NCBI GenBank assembly: GCA_965267185.1
Contig: OZ253937.1
Location: 558,001-622,000 of the forward strand
DNA: 64,000 nt
Direction of reading: 5' to 3'
Source: G965267185 sp965267185
GTDB taxonomy: Bacteria; Pseudomonadota; Alphaproteobacteria; UBA6615
In this document: positions 60,025-64,000 of the stretch, piece after piece
Position numbering within the stretch: the stretch's first letter is position 1
Layout of the letters: each line of letters starts with the position of its first letter
The notes under the pieces: generated by a model
What the model was told of the DNA's origin: nothing
Seen by the model: the letters and a program-made list of their open reading frames with translations, nothing else
The model's database searches: none
Position numbers and translations under genes: made by a program

Positions 60025-61095
60025 GTGGATCGGTCCGGCCAAGAAGACGCAGTAACGCGGCGGTGTTCCGGGCGCTTCGAACACACCTATGCGGCGATTG
60101 ATCTCGGGACGAACAATTGCCGGTTGCTCGTCGCGCGGCCCGACGGTGACGGGTTTCGCGTGATCGACGCGTTTTCGCGGATCGTCCGGCTGGGCGAGGG
60201 CCTGATCGTTAACGAGCAGCTCTCTGAAGCGGCCATGGACCGCACGATCGATGCGTTGCGGATTTGCGCCAAGAAAATCGACCGCAATGGCACGACACGC
60301 GCCCGCGCCGTGGCGACCGAGGCCTGCCGCCGGGCGGCCAACGGGCGCGACTTTGTGGAACGCGCCTTTCAAGGATCGGGCATCCAACTCGAAATAATCG
60401 AGGCGCATGAGGAAGCCCGGCTAGCGCTCGCGGGGTGTGCGCCGCTCTACGACCCCCCGAAGGGCGGTGAGGGCTACGCGCTGCTGTTCGACATCGGCGG
60501 TGGCAGTACGCAGGTAACGTGGCTGCGCTTGGGCGAAAGACCAGCGGGGAGCGCGCACCCGAACTTCGAGGTGCTCGGGGTGGTGTCGCTACCCTGCGGG
60601 GTCGTCACCCTGAGCGAACGTTTCGGCGCGGTGGAAGATGTGGCGGGGTTTGTGTGCCATGACAAATATTCAGAAATCCTGTGTCACGTCGGCGCGTTGC
60701 TCGAACCGTTCGAGCGCGAGCACGATATTGCGGCCCACGTGGCGGCCGGCCGGGTACAGATGGTGGGAACGTCGGGCACCGTTACGACACTGACTGGCGT
60801 CTTGCTCGACTTGCGCCGCTACGACCGCGCGCGCGTAGACGGTCAGGCGCTCACATTCGACGATCTAGACCGGGGCCGGGACCGGCTGATGGCGCTCGAC
60901 CGGCCGGGACGGGTGGCCCATCCCTGTATCGGTCCGCAGCGCGCCGATCTGGTTATCGCCGGCTGCGCCGTATTGCACGCGATCTGCGATGCTTGGCCGG
61001 TGGGTGCGTTGAGGGTTGCCGACCGCGGCCTGCGCGAAGGTATACTGCACGGACTGATGCAAGACACGGACCGTGAGGCGGCGATCGCCGGATAG
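60025..61095 (+). CDS. Ppx/GppA-family phosphatase
   Basis: This 356-aa protein has the ASKHA-fold motifs of exopolyphosphatase and guanosine pentaphosphate phosphohydrolase: AIDLGTNNCRLLVARP at the N-terminus, LFDIGGGSTQVTW (about residues 153-165) and VGTSGTVTTLTGV. The family degrades polyphosphate or pppGpp. It starts at GTG 60025 and is followed 6 bp later by rlmE, a common alphaproteobacterial arrangement. Exact substrate is not clear. Confidence 0.9.
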   Translation: MDRSGQEDAVTRRCSGRFEHTYAAIDLGTNNCRLLVARPDGDGFRVIDAFSRIVRLGEGLIVNEQLSEAAMDRTIDALRICAKKIDRNGTTRARAVATEACRRAANGRDFVERAFQGSGIQLEIIEAHEEARLALAGCAPLYDPPKGGEGYALLFDIGGGSTQVTWLRLGERPAGSAHPNFEVLGVVSLPCGVVTLSERFGAVEDVAGFVCHDKYSEILCHVGALLEPFEREHDIAAHVAAGRVQMVGTSGTVTTLTGVLLDLRRYDRARVDGQALTFDDLDRGRDRLMALDRPGRVAHPCIGPQRADLVIAGCAVLHAICDAWPVGALRVADRGLREGILHGLMQDTDREAAIAG

Positions 61096-61101
61096 ACACT
61101 T

Positions 61102-61824
61102 ATGGCGAGAGGACGTGGGTCGCGCTCCGGCGGCGGCGATGGTATTGGCGGCGGCGGATCGCGGCGCGAAACGCAGCGGGTCCGCACGGCCCGCCGCCGA
61201 AAAATAGGTTCGACCCGCTGGCTGCAGCGGCAGCTCAACGATCCCTATGTGCAAGAGGCGCAAAAAAGCGGATATCGCTCGCGCGCCGCGTTCAAGCTGC
61301 GCCAGATCGACGACCGCATGCATTTATTGCGCCCCGGATTGCGCGTTATCGACCTTGGGGCTTCGCCCGGCGGCTGGACCCAAGTAGCGATAGAACGGGT
61401 CCAGCCGGAACAATCCGGCGGCCGCGTGGTGGCTTTCGACATTACTGAGATGGCGCCCGTGGGTGGGGCGGTTATCGTGCAGGGCGACCTGTTCGACGAG
61501 GCGGCGCCCGAGGCCTTGCGGGCGGCGATTGGCGGTAAGGCTGATGTGGTGCTATGCGACATGGCGGCGCCGGCGACCGGCCACGCGCCGACGGACCATC
61601 TGCGTACGCTGGCGCTCGGCGAAGCGGCCTTGGCGTTTGCGGTGGATGTGCTGACCGAAGGTGGTGCGTTTGTCGTGAAGGTTTTGCAGGGCGCCGACGA
61701 GCCGGCGTTCTTCAAAGCGCTGCGCGAACATTTCGAGGGTGTGCGCCGTATCAAACCGCCGGCGAGCCGCAGCGATTCGACCGAGCTTTATCTCGTCGGC
61801 ACCGGCTTTAAAGGTAGCGGGTGA
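61102..61824 (+). CDS. rlmE: 23S rRNA (uridine-2'-O-)-methyltransferase RlmE
   Basis: This 240-aa SAM-dependent enzyme methylates U2552 of 23S rRNA. It has DLGASPGGWTQVA for SAM binding and the K-D-K-E catalytic set in SRAAFKLRQID, VLCDMAAPATGH, AFVVKVLQG and SDSTELYLVG. The Gly/Arg-rich N-terminus (first 35 residues) is longer than in enterics. It is coupled with the ppx/gppA gene. Confidence 0.93.
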   Translation: MARGRGSRSGGGDGIGGGGSRRETQRVRTARRRKIGSTRWLQRQLNDPYVQEAQKSGYRSRAAFKLRQIDDRMHLLRPGLRVIDLGASPGGWTQVAIERVQPEQSGGRVVAFDITEMAPVGGAVIVQGDLFDEAAPEALRAAIGGKADVVLCDMAAPATGHAPTDHLRTLALGEAALAFAVDVLTEGGAFVVKVLQGADEPAFFKALREHFEGVRRIKPPASRSDSTELYLVGTGFKGSG

Positions 61825-61853
61825 TGCGAGGCCAGCGAATCTCGCGGTTGTTC

Positions 61854-61881
61854 TTGTCGAGCGCCACGGATTGTGTATATA
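61854..61881 (+). promoter_or_regulatory. Candidate sigma-70 promoter of guaB
   Basis: TTGTCG (61854-61859) and TATATA (61876-61881) lie 16 bp apart, 42 bp before the guaB start, in the only non-coding gap between rlmE and guaB. Confidence 0.4.
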
Positions 61882-61922
61882 AGCCCCGTCAACTCGTGAT
61901 CCGGCTCTAAGGCGACGTTGAC

Positions 61923-63383
61923 ATGCAAATCCGCGATGCCCTCACATTCGACGATGTGCTCCTCGAACCGGCTGAATCGCGGCTCCTGCCCAGCCAAGCC
62001 AACACGCATACCCGGTTAACCCAGACTATCGAACTGGGCATTCCGCTCATGTCGGCGGCGATGGACACCGTGACCGAGGCGGAAATGGCGATCACGCTGG
62101 CGCAGGCTGGCGGGATCGGCGTGATCCACAAAAATCTCGAACCGGAAGAACAGGCCGACGAAGTCCGCAAGGTGAAGCGGTTCGAATCGGGCATGGTGGT
62201 GAACCCGATCACCATCAACCCCGACCAACCGCTGTCGGACGCGCTGGCGATTATGGAATCGCAATCGATCTCCGGTATCCCCGTGGTTGCCAAACGCACT
62301 GGCCGCCTCGTCGGTATCATTACCCACCGCGACGTCCGGTTCGCCAGCGATCCGTCGCAGCCGATCAAGGAGCTGATGACGCGCAAGCTGATCACGGTCG
62401 GCGAGGGCGTCGATATGGACGAGGCCAAGCGTCTCCTGCATGCCCACCGTATCGAGAAGCTGCTGGTGGTCGATGACGAGAAACACTGTGTCGGCTTGAT
62501 TACGGTCAAGGATATCGACAAGGCGCAAAATTTTCCCGATGCCTGTAAAGACGCCCATGGCCGGCTGCGCGCGGCGGCGGCGACCGGCATCGGCGATGCC
62601 GGCTACGCACGCACCGAGGCGCTGCTCGACGCCGGGGTCGACGTCATCGTCGTCGATACCGCGCATGGGCATTCGGCGGGTGTGATCGAGCAGGTCGGCC
62701 GGATCAAGCGTATCAGCAACGAAACGCAAATTATCGCGGGCAACATCGCCACCGGCGAAGCGGCGCGCGTCCTTATCGACGCGGGCGCCGACGCGGTGAA
62801 AGTGGGTATCGGGCCTGGCTCGATCTGCACGACACGGATCGTCGCCGGGGTCGGCGTGCCGCAGTTGACGGCGATCCAAGACGTCGTCGAAGCCGCTACC
62901 AAGGCGAATATTCCGGTGATCGCCGATGGCGGCATCAAGCAATCGGGCGATCTGGCGAAGGCCATCGCGGCAGGCGCCGATTGCGCGATGATCGGCTCGT
63001 TACTCGCGGGTACCGATCAGGCGCCCGGCGAAGTGTTCTTATACGAAGGTCGGTCCTACAAATCCTATCGCGGCATGGGCTCGCTCGGCGCCATGGCGCG
63101 GGGGTCGGCCGACCGTTACTTCCAAGCCGAGATCTCCGAGTCGCTGAAGCTGGTGCCGGAAGGCATCGAAGGCCAAGTGCCCTACAAGGGGCCGGCGCCC
63201 AACGTATTGCATCAGCTCGTTGGCGGGTTGAAGGCGGCCATGGGCTACACCGGCAACGCGACGGTACCCGATATGCAGCAGAACTGCCGGTTCTTGCGGC
63301 TGACCAACGCCGGATTGCGCGAAAGCCACGTGCACGATGTGGCGATCACCCGCGAAGCGCCGAACTACCGCAGCAATGCCTGA
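61923..63383 (+). CDS. guaB: Inosine-5'-monophosphate dehydrogenase
   Basis: This 486-aa enzyme makes XMP from IMP with NAD, the committed step of GTP synthesis. It has ALTFDDVLLEPAESRLLPS at the start, two CBS domains (about residues 92-205), the catalytic loop GPGSICTTRIVAGVG with the active Cys, and the flap region SYRGMGSLGAMARGS. Length and order are normal for the family. Confidence 0.96.
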   Translation: MQIRDALTFDDVLLEPAESRLLPSQANTHTRLTQTIELGIPLMSAAMDTVTEAEMAITLAQAGGIGVIHKNLEPEEQADEVRKVKRFESGMVVNPITINPDQPLSDALAIMESQSISGIPVVAKRTGRLVGIITHRDVRFASDPSQPIKELMTRKLITVGEGVDMDEAKRLLHAHRIEKLLVVDDEKHCVGLITVKDIDKAQNFPDACKDAHGRLRAAAATGIGDAGYARTEALLDAGVDVIVVDTAHGHSAGVIEQVGRIKRISNETQIIAGNIATGEAARVLIDAGADAVKVGIGPGSICTTRIVAGVGVPQLTAIQDVVEAATKANIPVIADGGIKQSGDLAKAIAAGADCAMIGSLLAGTDQAPGEVFLYEGRSYKSYRGMGSLGAMARGSADRYFQAEISESLKLVPEGIEGQVPYKGPAPNVLHQLVGGLKAAMGYTGNATVPDMQQNCRFLRLTNAGLRESHVHDVAITREAPNYRSNA

Positions 63384-63407
63384 GGACGCCACCGGCGTCC
63401 CGTTGTT

Positions 63408-64000
63408 GTGACCCCAGCGGGCCGGGCGGCGGCGGCCATCGAGTTGCTGCACGAGGTTGCGCAAGGCGCCGCGCCGGCTGACACGATCATCACCGAATAT
63501 TTTCGCCGCCGCCGTTATGCCGGCAGCGGCGACCGCCGCGCCGTTCGCGAGCTCGTCTATGGGGTGCTGCGCCATCTCGGCATGCTCAAATGGCGGCTCG
63601 CGGCGGCGGGTGGGGACAGCGGCGATGCCCGCGCCTGGCTGATCGCCGACACGATTGCCCGCGATCCGGAAGCCCTGACGGAGATTTTCAGCGGTGGCAA
63701 GTTCGGGCCGGCGCCGCTGAGCGACGACGAAACGGCGCAAGCCGAGCGGTTGCGCGAGCAAACCGAGGCGCCGCCGCGCTGGGCGCGGCTGAATTGTCCC
63801 GAATGGTTACTCCAACGGTTCGAACAGGCGTTTCCGCAAACCTGCGACGCCGAGCTTGAGGCGCTCAACACCCCGGCGCCGGTCGACCTGCGCGTCAATC
63901 TGCTGCGCGCCTCGCGCGAAGACGTGCAAGCTGCATTGCAAGCGGAAGGTTACGCAACTTCGCCGGCGCCGTTGTCGGCGGCGGGTCTGCGCGCGGATGG
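63408..64000 (+). CDS. RsmB/NOP-family rRNA cytosine methyltransferase (partial, N-terminus)
   Basis: The frame is open from GTG 63408 to the window end (197 codons). It has a NusB-like N-terminal RNA-binding part (AAAIELLHEVAQG, RRAVRELVYGVLRHL) and then LNTPAPVDLRVNLLRASREDV, which marks the RsmB family that methylates C967 of 16S rRNA. The catalytic half lies beyond the window. No in-frame ATG is seen near the start. Confidence 0.8.
   Translation, partial: MTPAGRAAAAIELLHEVAQGAAPADTIITEYFRRRRYAGSGDRRAVRELVYGVLRHLGMLKWRLAAAGGDSGDARAWLIADTIARDPEALTEIFSGGKFGPAPLSDDETAQAERLREQTEAPPRWARLNCPEWLLQRFEQAFPQTCDAELEALNTPAPVDLRVNLLRASREDVQAALQAEGYATSPAPLSAAGLRAD

Overview
The window reads as chromosomal DNA of a motile alphaproteobacterium, most likely in or near the Rhodospirillales. 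The evidence is a zinc-less DksA with a single cysteine, a CckA-type hybrid kinase, candidate CtrA boxes (TTAA-N7-TTAA) in front of flagellar operons, a direct-repeat GAAC-N7-GAAC SOS box at recA, and the fliM - DUF6468-like - motE - motB gene order. The sequence is GC-rich except for a visibly AT-richer island between cckA and recA.

Layout. 1-2.5 kb: dksA and a two-gene aerotaxis-like pair (Aer-type PAS protein and soluble chemoreceptor). 2.9-5.2 kb: an alcohol dehydrogenase and an acyl-CoA dehydrogenase. 5.3-10.6 kb: a divergent cluster of a DUF4910-type aminopeptidase, a KamA-like radical-SAM aminomutase, an AAC(3)-like acyltransferase, an adenylation enzyme and a carrier protein. This looks like a pathway that makes an unusual amino acid, activates it, and transfers it to an amine. 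10.8-30.2 kb: flagellar genes (flgFGAH; fliL-fliM-DUF6468-motE-two MotB-like proteins-TPR protein; fhlB-like-fliO-fliP; csrA; flgBC-fliE-fliQR-flhB), with a VWA lipoprotein inside. The stretch ends in cckA, whose phosphorelay output CtrA probably acts on several of these operons.

32.8-35.3 kb: an AT-rich island with three unrelated small proteins that each carry an RNxxxH (HEPN-like) motif. Diverged copies of the last codons of cckA lie after the first and the second of these genes. This suggests that cargo was inserted repeatedly at the cckA 3' end, each time with a replacement gene end. 35.3-41.3 kb: recA, alaS and a MoxR/VWA chaperone pair. 41.4-49.5 kb: two tandem secreted paralogues, a GFA protein, an MXKDX-repeat protein beside an ECF sigma/anti-sigma pair, icd, an unrecognised 456-aa protein, a LOG-family protein and a LysM protein. 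49.6-50.5 kb: a cobalamin riboswitch and a CbiM-like permease. 50.6-55.6 kb: an RND efflux operon with a PadR regulator. 55.9-59.2 kb: zinc uptake (znuA divergent from zur-znuC-znuB, with two Zur-like boxes). 59.3-64 kb: a thermonuclease-like protein, tRNA-Gln(CUG), ppx/gppA, rlmE, guaB and the start of an rsmB-like gene cut by the window edge.

All functional calls come from reading the sequence and from remembered family motifs; no database search was run.
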